This document shows, piece after piece, positions 43,437 to 51,701 of a stretch of 64,000 nucleotides of DNA. The notes below the pieces were generated by a model. The model was given only the letters and a program-made list of their open reading frames with translations, was not told the origin of the DNA and searched no databases. Source of the DNA: Rhodococcus marinonascens NBRC 14363. Its GTDB lineage: Bacteria; Actinomycetota; Actinomycetes; Mycobacteriales; Mycobacteriaceae. The stretch is from assembly GCF_001894885.1 (NCBI RefSeq), contig NZ_BCXB01000007.1, positions 62,001 to 126,000 of the forward strand. The letters run 5' to 3'. The position numbers were made by a program, and so were the translations under genes. Each line of letters opens with the position of its first letter. The stretch's first letter is position 1.

Positions 43437-44159
43437 GTGACCAGCTCTGCCCAAGGTGCCGCCGACGCGGGCCGGCACACCCGATTCACGGACCACATGT
43501 GGGACCGGACCAAGGTGTTGCGCGACGCAATCGACGAACTGGAGTTCCTGCGCCGTCTCGGCGACGGGACCCTACCGTTGGACGTGTTCCGCACGTACAT
43601 CGAACAAGACCTGCTATACCTCACGGGGTACGCGAAGGCTCTCTCGTTGGTGGCGGCTCACGCCCCGGACCCGGACGCAGCCGGCTTCTGGGCCGGCTCC
43701 GCCGCCACTGCCGCGACTGTCGAAGCGACACTTCACCAGAACCTGCTGACCAGCGGTCAACTACCCGAGTCCGACGCGGAACCGCAGCATTCGCAGGCCT
43801 GCCTCGGGTACATCTCGTACCTGACGGCTGTCGCCGCCACCGATCCGTACCCCGTGGCCGCCGCCGCGGTGCTGCCGTGCTTCTGGATCTATGCCGACGT
43901 GGGACGACGGCTCGCGAGAAGTGCCCGCGAGGTGCTGTCCGCCGATCCGTCTCACCCCTATGCGCAATGGGTGACCACCTACGACGCCGAGGAATTCCAG
44001 ACCGCCGTCGCCACCGCCCGCGAGTTCGTGGACGCTGCCGCAGACGCCGCGACCGACTCTCAGCGCGAGGCCATGGTGGAGGCGTTCGTGATTGCCAGCC
44101 GCTACGAACTCATGTTCTGGGACACCGTCGTGAACAAGCAGGAATGGCCGGCATCGTGA
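43437..44159 (+). CDS. tenA: TenA/Thi-4 family aminopyrimidine aminohydrolase (thiaminase II)
   Basis: A 240-residue protein of the TenA family, which hydrolyses degraded thiamine pyrimidines (aminomethyl-HMP) for salvage. The active-site cysteine is C148 in VLPCFWIYADVG; YIEQDLLYLTGYAKAL and a C-terminal ELMFWDTV are also typical. The GTG start lies five bases after the TPP riboswitch. Its stop overlaps the next start as GTGA. With the ABC transporter behind it, it forms a thiamine-precursor salvage operon. Confidence 0.94.
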   Translation: MTSSAQGAADAGRHTRFTDHMWDRTKVLRDAIDELEFLRRLGDGTLPLDVFRTYIEQDLLYLTGYAKALSLVAAHAPDPDAAGFWAGSAATAATVEATLHQNLLTSGQLPESDAEPQHSQACLGYISYLTAVAATDPYPVAAAAVLPCFWIYADVGRRLARSAREVLSADPSHPYAQWVTTYDAEEFQTAVATAREFVDAAADAATDSQREAMVEAFVIASRYELMFWDTVVNKQEWPAS

Positions 44160-45217
44160 CACTGTTCTCGCACTCGATACTGTTCTCACACAAGGCGCTG
44201 TCTTCGCGCAAGCGTGCTACGACGGTAGCCGCCATTCTCGTCTCGGCCCTCGCGATGCTCACCGGTTGTGCGGGCAACGCACAGTCGGGCGATACCGTCC
44301 GATTTGCGCTCGACTGGACTCCGAATACCAACCACACCGGCCTGTTCGTCGCCCTTCAGCAAGGCTATTTCGAAGACGCCGGGCTTGACGTGCAGGTGCT
44401 GCCTTACAACGACACCTCGCCGAACACCCTCGTCGATGCCGGTAACGCCGAGTTCGGGGTGAGCTTCCAGAGTTCCTCCACGTTCGCGAAGGCGGCGGGC
44501 GCACAAACCAAGTCGGTGCTCGCCCCGCTGCAGCACTGGGCGACCGGAATCGCGGTGAAAGCGGATCGCGCCGACATCACCCGCCCCAGGGATCTGGACG
44601 GCAAGATCTACGCAGGTTTCGCAAATCCCGACGGGGAGGAGACGCTGAAGCAGATCATCCGCAACGACGGCGGCAAAGGGGAATTCACCACGGTCACTCT
44701 CGGCACATCCGCATACGAGGCCGTCTACTCCGGCGCCGCCGATTTCACCGTGTCCTTCTTCGCTTGGGAAGGCATCGAGGCCGAGCACCGGGGCACCCCG
44801 ATGCGGTACTTCCACTACACGGACTTCGGATTCCCCGACGCCTACGCTCTCGTCATCGCAGGCAACGAGAGTTGGATGGCCGATCATCCCGGGGAGGCCC
44901 GCAAGTTCGTTCAGGCTCTGCAGCGTGGATACCAGTTCGCCGCCGATGAGCCTGCCCAGGCCGCACAGATGCTGATCGACGCCAATCCCGGCGCCTTCAC
45001 GGACGAGTCACTCGTACGCGAGAGTCAGCAGATGCTGTCCTCCGAGTACATGAAGGACAGTTCCGGAAGAGTCGGAACCCAGACGGCCGAGCGATGGGCG
45101 GGTTACTCCGGTTTCCTGTTTCAGCACGGCCTGCTCACTGGCCCCGATGGGTCACCGCTGACCACGGAACCCGATTGGTCGACGTACTTCACCAATGAAT
45201 ACCTCCCTCAGCCCTGA
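44156..45217 (+). CDS. thiY: Thiamine-pyrimidine ABC transporter substrate-binding lipoprotein (NMT1/THI5-like)
   Basis: A 353-residue binding protein. The N-terminus holds a lipoprotein signal ending AMLTGC (C38), and the mature domain starts VRFALDWTPNTNHTGLFVALQQGYF, the classic NMT1/THI5 stretch, with later GFANPDGEETLKQIIRNDGG. It likely captures formylamino-HMP or HMP outside the membrane. I use the GTG at 44156 overlapping the tenA stop; an ATG at 44144 is possible. It overlaps the permease gene by 23 bp. Confidence 0.92.
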   Translation: MTLFSHSILFSHKALSSRKRATTVAAILVSALAMLTGCAGNAQSGDTVRFALDWTPNTNHTGLFVALQQGYFEDAGLDVQVLPYNDTSPNTLVDAGNAEFGVSFQSSSTFAKAAGAQTKSVLAPLQHWATGIAVKADRADITRPRDLDGKIYAGFANPDGEETLKQIIRNDGGKGEFTTVTLGTSAYEAVYSGAADFTVSFFAWEGIEAEHRGTPMRYFHYTDFGFPDAYALVIAGNESWMADHPGEARKFVQALQRGYQFAADEPAQAAQMLIDANPGAFTDESLVRESQQMLSSEYMKDSSGRVGTQTAERWAGYSGFLFQHGLLTGPDGSPLTTEPDWSTYFTNEYLPQP

Positions 45218-46016
45218 CAAGAGCGTTCCCACAACGACCCCGAGCGCGTCCTCGCTACTGCGCCGGGGCGTGCCCTCGGTGGTGGTCGTGGCCCTGCTTG
45301 TCGGCGCGTGGCAGGTGTACGTGATGGCCAGCGGGATCCGACCGCAGGTGCTGCCGTCACCGCTACGCGTCGTGCAGCAGGGCTGGCGGGCACGCGATGC
45401 GATCGCAGGCCACGCCTCGTCGACGCTGCAGGTGACACTGATCGGCTTCGCGGTGTCCCTGTTGTTCGCCTGGGCGCTCGCCGTGCTCGTCGACTTCTCA
45501 CCGTGGCTGCGGCGCGCATTCGTCCCTCTCTTCGTTGTGTCACAAACGCTGCCGATCATCGCGATCGCGCCACTGATGATCATCTGGTTCGGATTCGGCC
45601 TGCTGCCGAAGATCCTCGTGATCGCCCTCGCCACATTCTTCCCGATGACGATCGGCCTGATCGAGGGTTTCGCCGCGGCCGACAGAGATGCGGGCGCCCT
45701 GTTGCGCAGTATGGGCGCATCCCGCTGGCAGGAGTTCCGCTATGTGCGACTGCCCTCGGCGATTCCTCGTTTTTTCACCGCACTGCGAATCGGCATCACG
45801 TACGCCGTGGTGGGAGCCGTGTTCGCCGAGTACGTCGGTGCCACATCCGGGCTCGGCATCTATATGGCGACGCAGAAGAACTCGTTCCGGACCGACCTCG
45901 TACTGGCCGCGGTACTGGTGACCGCCGTGATCAGCGTCAGCCTCTACCTGCTCACCTTCGTCGTCGAACGCGCCGTCGCCCCCTGGATCAGCGAGGAACG
46001 GAGCCGACGTGAATGA
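45195..46016 (+). CDS. thiX: ABC transporter permease for thiamine pyrimidine
   Basis: A 273-residue membrane protein with about six hydrophobic segments (VPSVVVVALLVGAWQVYVMA first) and the inner-membrane component motif DAGALLRSMGASRWQEFRYVRLPSAIP around residue 165-190 that contacts the ATPase. It overlaps the binding-protein gene by 23 bp and the ATPase gene by 8 bp, so the three are translated together. Substrate assignment follows from the TPP riboswitch and tenA. Confidence 0.92.
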   Translation: MNTSLSPDKSVPTTTPSASSLLRRGVPSVVVVALLVGAWQVYVMASGIRPQVLPSPLRVVQQGWRARDAIAGHASSTLQVTLIGFAVSLLFAWALAVLVDFSPWLRRAFVPLFVVSQTLPIIAIAPLMIIWFGFGLLPKILVIALATFFPMTIGLIEGFAAADRDAGALLRSMGASRWQEFRYVRLPSAIPRFFTALRIGITYAVVGAVFAEYVGATSGLGIYMATQKNSFRTDLVLAAVLVTAVISVSLYLLTFVVERAVAPWISEERSRRE

Positions 46017-46854
46017 CGGACCAGGAGCGAGCTGGGCCGCAATGGCTGAGGAAGCGCACGTCGAACTTGCCGGCCTCACCAAGTCGTTTCCGGTCCGCGA
46101 CGGAAGCCGGTCGGTGCTCGACGACGTCTCCTTCACCGTCGAACGCGGCGAGTTCGTGTCGGTGATCGGCCCCAGCGGGTGTGGGAAGAGCACGGCCCTC
46201 TCCATGCTCGCCGGTCTCGACCAACCGGATTCCGGCACCGCCACCATCGGCGGCGAGGCTGTACGCCCAGCAGGCAGCGGCACCGCCAAATGCGCGTACA
46301 TGCCGCAGAAAGACCTGCTATTCCCCTGGCGCAGCGTCCTCGACAACACCACCCTCGGCCTCGAAGTTCGAGGCGTACCCAGGAAGCAGGCGCGGGACAA
46401 GGCCCGGAAACTGTTCCCCGTGTTCGGTCTCGGCGGGTTCGAGGACGCCCGGCCCAGCCAGTTGTCCGGCGGGATGCGGCAGCGCGCTGCGATGCTACGG
46501 ACCGTAGTCCAGGAACGCCCGGTGCTGCTTCTCGACGAACCGTTCGGCGCCTTGGACTCGTTGACGCGCACTGAGATGCAGACATGGCTGCAACAGGTGT
46601 GGCAGCGCTACAGGTGGACTGTCCTGATGATTACCCACGACATCCGTGAGGCCGTCTACCTGTCGGATCGGGTGGTGGTGCTCTCAGCGCGGCCCGCCAC
46701 CGTCCGGCGCGAGATGACGGTGGATCTGCCCCGCCCACGCGAACTGTCGATGATGACCTCGCCCGAGTTCGTAGACATCGAACACGAACTCCTCGAGGTC
46801 CTCCACCAGGAGTCGAGGCGGGCGCTGGCAGAGCAGGAATCGGGTCGGCGCTGA
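46009..46854 (+). CDS. thiZ: ABC transporter ATP-binding protein for thiamine pyrimidine
   Basis: A 281-residue ATPase. It shows Walker A GPSGCGKSTALS around residue 55, Q-loop YMPQKDLLFPW, signature LSGGMRQRAAM and Walker B VLLLDEPFGALD, followed by the H-loop in MITHDIREAVYLSDRVVV. The GTG at 46009 overlaps the permease gene by 8 bp. Last gene of the riboswitch-controlled operon; convergent with the acyltransferase one base further. Confidence 0.94.
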   Translation: MNDGPGASWAAMAEEAHVELAGLTKSFPVRDGSRSVLDDVSFTVERGEFVSVIGPSGCGKSTALSMLAGLDQPDSGTATIGGEAVRPAGSGTAKCAYMPQKDLLFPWRSVLDNTTLGLEVRGVPRKQARDKARKLFPVFGLGGFEDARPSQLSGGMRQRAAMLRTVVQERPVLLLDEPFGALDSLTRTEMQTWLQQVWQRYRWTVLMITHDIREAVYLSDRVVVLSARPATVRREMTVDLPRPRELSMMTSPEFVDIEHELLEVLHQESRRALAEQESGRR

Positions 46855-46855
46855 G

Positions 46856-48226
46856 CTACCTTTCAGCGGGTACGAGCAGCGATGCCTCGAGTTCAGCCAG
46901 CGCGGCCTCGAGATGATGCAGGATTCGCTGCAGACTTGGCACCGAACTGCGGCATCCGATGACACCGAAGTCGAGGTTGTCGCCGTTGCTGGTGAGCGTG
47001 ATGTTGAGCGCTTGCCCGTCAAGTACGACCGAGGCTGGGTAGATGCCGTCCAGCCTGGCCCCATTCCAGTACACCGTCTTTCGCGGTCCAGGAACGTTGG
47101 AGATGATCACGTTGAACGGCGGTGGGGTGAACTGGACGAAACCGGGAACCGGGGTCAACGCGATCGGCGACATGTTGACGGCCGACCAGGCCAGAGCCTG
47201 CAGTGGAGTCAGGCTGCCGAACAGTTCCTTACTTTGGGCCATCGAATCGCGAATCGCCGACAGACGCGCGGCCGGGTCGGCGACGTCGGTCGCCAGGTTG
47301 CACAACGTGGCTCCCACCGCGTTGCCGCCGGCATCGGCCGACCGCTCCTCGCGCAACGACACTGGAACCATCCCGATCAGCGGCGCGTCGGGCAACTCGT
47401 TCTGCTCCTCGAGATAGCCTCGTAACGCCCCGGCGCACATAGCCATCGCCACGTCGTTGATGCTGACTCCGGCCGCCTTCCGCACTGCTTCGATCCGCTC
47501 GAGTGGCCATGACTGCGCGGCGAACCGACGTGCGCCACCGATCGGGACGTTGAGTATGGTCCGCGGCGCCTGGTACGGAAACCTCATGTCGTGCTGACCC
47601 AGTGCGGTGCGGGCGATGCGAACCGCGGCCGGCACGAGACCTGCCACGTCACCGGCCGTACGACGGATCTCGTTCATCACGGACGGAGCAGCGGGAACGG
47701 CACCGTTGCGCGACGAAGCCGGAGGCAGGTTCCACGGCGGCGCAGCATTGCGCACACTCGGATCGGTCGAGAGCGTCCGCATCAGCAGCCGCAGTCCGGA
47801 TACGCCGTCCATCAGCGAGTGGTGGAACTTGGTGTAGACCGCGAACCGGCCGTCGTCGAGGCCCTCGATCAAATGCATTTCCCACAACGGACGGTGTCTG
47901 TCGAGCAGCGTGCCGTGCAGCCGAGACGTGAGGGTCAGCAACTCCCGTACCCGGTGGGGAGATGGAAGCGCCGAATGGCGCACGTGGTATTCGAGGTCTA
48001 CCTGGGATTCGTCCGCCCACCAGAGGTTCCCGAGGCTCCCGACCGGATCCGCCGGCTTCTTGCGGAACACGGGATCAACGTCCGTGTGCGACAGCATCGT
48101 TTCGTGCATCGCCATCACGTAGTCGGGGCCGGCATCCTCCGGCGGAGTGAACAACTCGAGTGATCCGACGTGCATCGGATGCTCACGAGATTCGGCGAGA
48201 AGAAATATCGAATCGGTAACCGACAT
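46856..48226 (-). CDS. Wax ester synthase/diacylglycerol acyltransferase (WS/DGAT)
   Basis: A 456-residue acyltransferase that makes triacylglycerols or wax esters from acyl-CoA. The catalytic HHxxxDG motif is FHHSLMDG with residues 135-141, and FNVIISNVPGPRKTVYWNGARLDGIYP is the family's C-terminal signature. Such enzymes are abundant in oil-storing rhodococci. I start at the ATG at 48226 (MSVTDSIFLLAESREHPMHVG), preceded by GGGG; a GTG at 48247 is possible. Divergent from an HSL-type esterase, which may act on the same lipids. Confidence 0.93.
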   Translation of the reverse strand: MSVTDSIFLLAESREHPMHVGSLELFTPPEDAGPDYVMAMHETMLSHTDVDPVFRKKPADPVGSLGNLWWADESQVDLEYHVRHSALPSPHRVRELLTLTSRLHGTLLDRHRPLWEMHLIEGLDDGRFAVYTKFHHSLMDGVSGLRLLMRTLSTDPSVRNAAPPWNLPPASSRNGAVPAAPSVMNEIRRTAGDVAGLVPAAVRIARTALGQHDMRFPYQAPRTILNVPIGGARRFAAQSWPLERIEAVRKAAGVSINDVAMAMCAGALRGYLEEQNELPDAPLIGMVPVSLREERSADAGGNAVGATLCNLATDVADPAARLSAIRDSMAQSKELFGSLTPLQALAWSAVNMSPIALTPVPGFVQFTPPPFNVIISNVPGPRKTVYWNGARLDGIYPASVVLDGQALNITLTSNGDNLDFGVIGCRSSVPSLQRILHHLEAALAELEASLLVPAER

Positions 48227-48398
48227 GAGCCCCACGTGGACGTTCACCCCTACTTCATCACTATCCCATTACGACTTCCGTCAGGATGCTACGTCGGGCG
48301 TAACGTCCGTGCGCCCAACTTGGATATATGTCTATATCAGTACCGCGCGCAGCACACATTAGACGTCATGGGCGCCGAAGCCGATAGGAGGGCATGTA

Positions 48399-49391
48399 AT
48401 GAGCACTGCGACTCACGATTTTTGCCCGGCACCGTATCCGGTGACCCGGCGGGAGTTCAGCGGAAACAGCCCGCAGTCGGTGGCCCTCGCACACACACTC
48501 CGTCGGACGGTCCGGCCGTTCCTCGACAGCTGGGCGCGCTATCCTGGGCTGCCGTGGCCCACGGGGATCGTCGACGTGTTCGGGCACTCCCTGGGCCCGG
48601 TCCGCGGAACGCAGCGAAGGCCGATCCGGCTGCCGCACTGCCGCGCCGAATGGATCCGCCCCCCTGGAGACCTGGCGGACCGGGCAATCCTCTATCTCCA
48701 CGGCGGCGCGTTCCTGTGCGGCGGGGTCAACTCCCATCGACAGATGGTGTCCCGAATCGCCGCAGCATCGCAGGCGGCGACACTAAACGTCGCATATCGC
48801 ATGATCCCGCAGAACCCCATCCGCGCGGCGGTCGAGGACGGCGTCGACGGATACAGGTGGCTACTGTCCCAAGGCTATGCCGCCGATCGAATCGTCATCG
48901 CGGGCGACTCGGCGGGCGGTTTCCTTACCTTCATGGTGACACTCGAAGTCCTGCGGCAAGGGCTGCCGTGTCCCGCCGCCGATGTCGCACTGTCTCCGCT
49001 GACCGACCTCGACCCTGCCCACAAACTGGCCCACCCCAACGCCGATCTGTGTGCAGTCTTTCCCAAGCGCGCCGTCGGGGCGCTGTCCACACTGATCGAA
49101 CGGACGGACACCAAAGGCGGGCACGAGCCTTCCTCCTCGCCTGTGGACGGCATACTCGCTCCAATGCCGCCGGCGCTCATCCAGACCGGCTCGCAGGAAA
49201 TGGTCTATGCCGACGCGGAACTGTTGTCGGAACGGCTCTCCCAGGCGGGGGTGCCGTGCGAGCTTCAAGTATGGGAACGGCAGGTACACGTCTTCCAGGC
49301 CGCTGCCGGACTGCTCCCCGAGGGCACCCGGGCCATCCGCGAGATCGGCCGATTCATCCGCTCCGTCACCGGCCACGCCCCGAGGAACTGA
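48399..49391 (+). CDS. Alpha/beta-hydrolase, HSL/LipC-type esterase
   Basis: A 330-residue hydrolase of the hormone-sensitive lipase group. The oxyanion motif is HGGAF (101-105) and the nucleophile elbow GDSAGG (S171), with an acidic residue and the late histidine in WERQVHVFQAAAG. No signal peptide is seen. The ATG at 48399 has GGAGG upstream. It is divergent from the WS/DGAT gene, so a role in mobilising stored acyl lipids is reasonable but unproven. Confidence 0.9.
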   Translation: MSTATHDFCPAPYPVTRREFSGNSPQSVALAHTLRRTVRPFLDSWARYPGLPWPTGIVDVFGHSLGPVRGTQRRPIRLPHCRAEWIRPPGDLADRAILYLHGGAFLCGGVNSHRQMVSRIAAASQAATLNVAYRMIPQNPIRAAVEDGVDGYRWLLSQGYAADRIVIAGDSAGGFLTFMVTLEVLRQGLPCPAADVALSPLTDLDPAHKLAHPNADLCAVFPKRAVGALSTLIERTDTKGGHEPSSSPVDGILAPMPPALIQTGSQEMVYADAELLSERLSQAGVPCELQVWERQVHVFQAAAGLLPEGTRAIREIGRFIRSVTGHAPRN

Positions 49392-49572
49392 CGTCGACTC
49401 ACCCCCGCAGAACTGAACGGGGCGGACTCGACATCGGAGCATCCAGCAATTTTTGAGCAACCAAACTAGTTGCCATGCAGGTGAAGTCATTCTCTGTCCG
49501 CGAAGCGTTTCCTGGATGCTCGAAGATTTCTTCAAGTACCCGATAGCCCCCCGCCTTGCACTCGAGAACCCC

Positions 49573-49604
49573 AATGTGACATTAACCTTTTTTAGTGTCA
49601 TATT
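49573..49604. promoter_or_regulatory. PadR operator candidate upstream of the PadR gene
   Basis: An imperfect inverted repeat pairs ATGTGACATTAA at 49574-49585 with TTTAGTGTCATAT at 49591-49603 across a short AT-rich spacer. It ends six bases before the PadR start codon at 49610, a common place for autoregulation in this family. The stretch is much more AT-rich than its surroundings. Confidence 0.5.
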
Positions 49605-49609
49605 TAGGT

Positions 49610-50152
49610 ATGTCCCTCCGAATGGCCCTTCTCACTCTGATAGCCGGGGAGCCCCGCAGTGGGTATGACATCGGCCAGGAGTTCGATGGCGTGCTGAAGT
49701 TCGTCTGGCACTCCAAGCCCACTCAGGTATATCCCGAGCTGAAACGCCTTGCTGCCGAAGGGTTGATTCGCGAGCAAGGAGAAGGGCCACGGGGTCGCCG
49801 GCCATACGAGATCACCGAGGACGGGCAGTCCGAGCTACGTCAGTGGTTGACAACCACGGCCCCGGATCACTCACTGAGGAACGAGACGGTGCTGCGTTCC
49901 TTCGCGTTGTGGCTCGTTGAGCCGGAAGAAGCCCGGGCGTTCCTGTCCAGCGAGCTCGAATATCACCGAATACGGCTACGCGGGATGCGAGTACTCACGC
50001 AGGGTCTCGACCTGGGCAACCCCAATGGCCGGGCAGCGCTGCTCGGTCTGGAGGCAGGAGTCCGGCGTCTGGAGGCGATGATCTCCTGGGCGGAATGGGC
50101 AATCGAGACGGTCGCCACCTGGCCGACCCAAGAGGAGCAGACTTCAGCATGA
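49610..50152 (+). CDS. PadR-family transcriptional regulator
   Basis: A 180-residue regulator with a PadR winged helix (MALLTLIAGEPRSGYDIGQEF, then KPTQVYPELKRLAAEGLIREQ, GRRPYEITEDGQSELRQWL) and a C-terminal helical dimerisation domain. I use the ATG at 49610; a GTG at 49595 lies inside the operator-like repeat. It overlaps the following hydrolase gene by ATGA, so it probably controls that gene and its own promoter. The inducer is not evident. Confidence 0.9.
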   Translation: MSLRMALLTLIAGEPRSGYDIGQEFDGVLKFVWHSKPTQVYPELKRLAAEGLIREQGEGPRGRRPYEITEDGQSELRQWLTTTAPDHSLRNETVLRSFALWLVEPEEARAFLSSELEYHRIRLRGMRVLTQGLDLGNPNGRAALLGLEAGVRRLEAMISWAEWAIETVATWPTQEEQTSA

Positions 50153-51057
50153 GTATCACCTCGATGAGCATCGAACTGGAAGAGGGCCGCCGGATTGGAT
50201 ACGCCGAATTCGGTGACCCCGCCGGCACGCCCTGCTTCTTCGTGCATGGCTATGCCTCCTCCCGGTGGATGCCGGGCTGGACCATGTCGAACGAGTTGCT
50301 CGAACGCCACGCTGTCCGGCTGATTTCCATCGACCGACCCCACTATGGGCTGTCTTCACCACACCACCCGGAAGCTGGATTCAGGCAATGGGCCGCGGAC
50401 GGATCCGCACTGGCCGAGTACCTGAGCCTCCGTCGGGTGGCTGTATTGGGCGTTTCCATGGGTGCGGGACCGGCGTTGGCGCTGACTGCGCAATGCCCGG
50501 AATTGGTCTCGAGCACAACGATCCTCAGCGGAATGCCGCCGGTGTATGCACGCGAACGGTGGACACCTGCCAGCCGAGGTGACGCCCTCTATTGGGCACT
50601 GGCACGACGCGCTCCTTGGATACTCCAGAAGCTCTGCGCCCTCTCCTCCTCGATGCTGGCCAAGGCCGCCGACGGTGATGCCGACACGCTGATTGCAAGG
50701 ATGGAGCGTGCGCTTCCGAAGTTGGATCGCCAGGTCTTCCGCTCGCTCCTCGACAGCGACGTCAGCCGGGCGGCGTTCATTTCGGACATGCGGGAGAGTT
50801 CCCGTCAGGGTGGAGCTGCCACAGCTGGTGACCTTCAGCAGTACCTGCGCCCTTGGGGGTTCGAGCCGGAGTGCATTCGCAGACCAGTCAGGTTGTGGCA
50901 CGGGCTCGAGGATCCAAAGGTACCTGTCGAGTTGGCACGGCGATTAGCCAGCCGCCTCCCGCAATGCAAGACGCGGTACGTCCCTGGCGGCCACTTTTCT
51001 CCATTCACGCACCGCGAGGAGATCCTGCGAGATCTGTCCAACGAACCCCTGCTGTAA
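50149..51057 (+). CDS. Alpha/beta-hydrolase
   Basis: A 302-residue alpha/beta-hydrolase of the proline iminopeptidase-like or haloalkane-type branch: oxyanion strand CFFVHGYASSRW, nucleophile elbow LGVSMGAGPAL with S103, and a C-terminal histidine in YVPGGHFSPF. It starts at the ATG at 50149 overlapping the PadR stop. No signal peptide. The coupling to PadR suggests an inducible function such as breakdown of a xenobiotic ester, which is inference. Confidence 0.88.
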   Translation: MSITSMSIELEEGRRIGYAEFGDPAGTPCFFVHGYASSRWMPGWTMSNELLERHAVRLISIDRPHYGLSSPHHPEAGFRQWAADGSALAEYLSLRRVAVLGVSMGAGPALALTAQCPELVSSTTILSGMPPVYARERWTPASRGDALYWALARRAPWILQKLCALSSSMLAKAADGDADTLIARMERALPKLDRQVFRSLLDSDVSRAAFISDMRESSRQGGAATAGDLQQYLRPWGFEPECIRRPVRLWHGLEDPKVPVELARRLASRLPQCKTRYVPGGHFSPFTHREEILRDLSNEPLL

Positions 51058-51114
51058 CGACGTACCGTTCGAACGCCAGGGGTTGGCGACTACAGAGAGA
51101 ACCCTCGCTCGAAC

Positions 51115-51158
51115 ACGCGATTTCCTGGCAGCATAAACGCGATTTCCTGGCAGCATAA
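51115..51158. repeat. Perfect tandem duplication of a 22-bp unit
   Basis: A 22-bp unit starting ACGCGATTTCCTGG and ending CAGCATAA occurs at 51115-51136 and 51137-51158 with no change. It lies in the gap after the hydrolase gene. No function is evident. Confidence 0.95.
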
Positions 51159-51275
51159 ACTTGACCCGCCGGCGTTCGGCGACCCCCCACACCGACTCAC
51201 CCGATGGACACGCGCAACACCTTTGCGTAGTCACCCTTATTGTTGATGCACTTGCAGGGTGAGGAGGGGTATCAC

Positions 51276-51695
51276 ATGGACGACAGAACAGTAGCGATCG
51301 GGGCACTCGCGGTTGCCACATTTTCGGTGGTGTTCGGGCTGACGATCGGTGCCACGAGCGGTGCGTTCGGGATTCCCGGCCCACCGGTCCTGCCACCCCC
51401 GATCACCTCGGAAGGCCTGCAGGCCGCCGACCCGTACATCGCAGAAACCACCACCTCCCAGGTGTTCGTCCCACCGACCCCCACTTGGCGGATGGCGGAC
51501 CTCACCACCCCGCGAGCGGTCCCTCCCACCACGAGACCCATCCCGGTCACCACCGCGCCGCAGCCCACGCTCACGTCGACGCTCCCCGTCACCACCGTGC
51601 TCCCCGTCACCACCACCTCAACCAGTACTCCCGCGATCACGACGACGCGTCCGGTGATCACCATCCCGCCGCTGACCACGCGGCCGAGGGGCTGA
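51276..51695 (+). CDS. Pro/Thr-rich secreted or surface protein
   Basis: A 139-residue protein with an N-terminal hydrophobic segment (VAIGALAVATFSVVFGLTIGATSG) that can act as signal anchor, followed by a low-complexity tail rich in threonine, proline and valine (TTAPQPTLTSTLPVTTVLPV). Such tails are often exposed and may be glycosylated in mycolata. The ATG at 51276 has GAGGAGG upstream. I do not recognise a family. Convergent with the MFS gene. Confidence 0.75.
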   Translation: MDDRTVAIGALAVATFSVVFGLTIGATSGAFGIPGPPVLPPPITSEGLQAADPYIAETTTSQVFVPPTPTWRMADLTTPRAVPPTTRPIPVTTAPQPTLTSTLPVTTVLPVTTTSTSTPAITTTRPVITIPPLTTRPRG

Positions 51696-51701
51696 ATCGA
51701 C

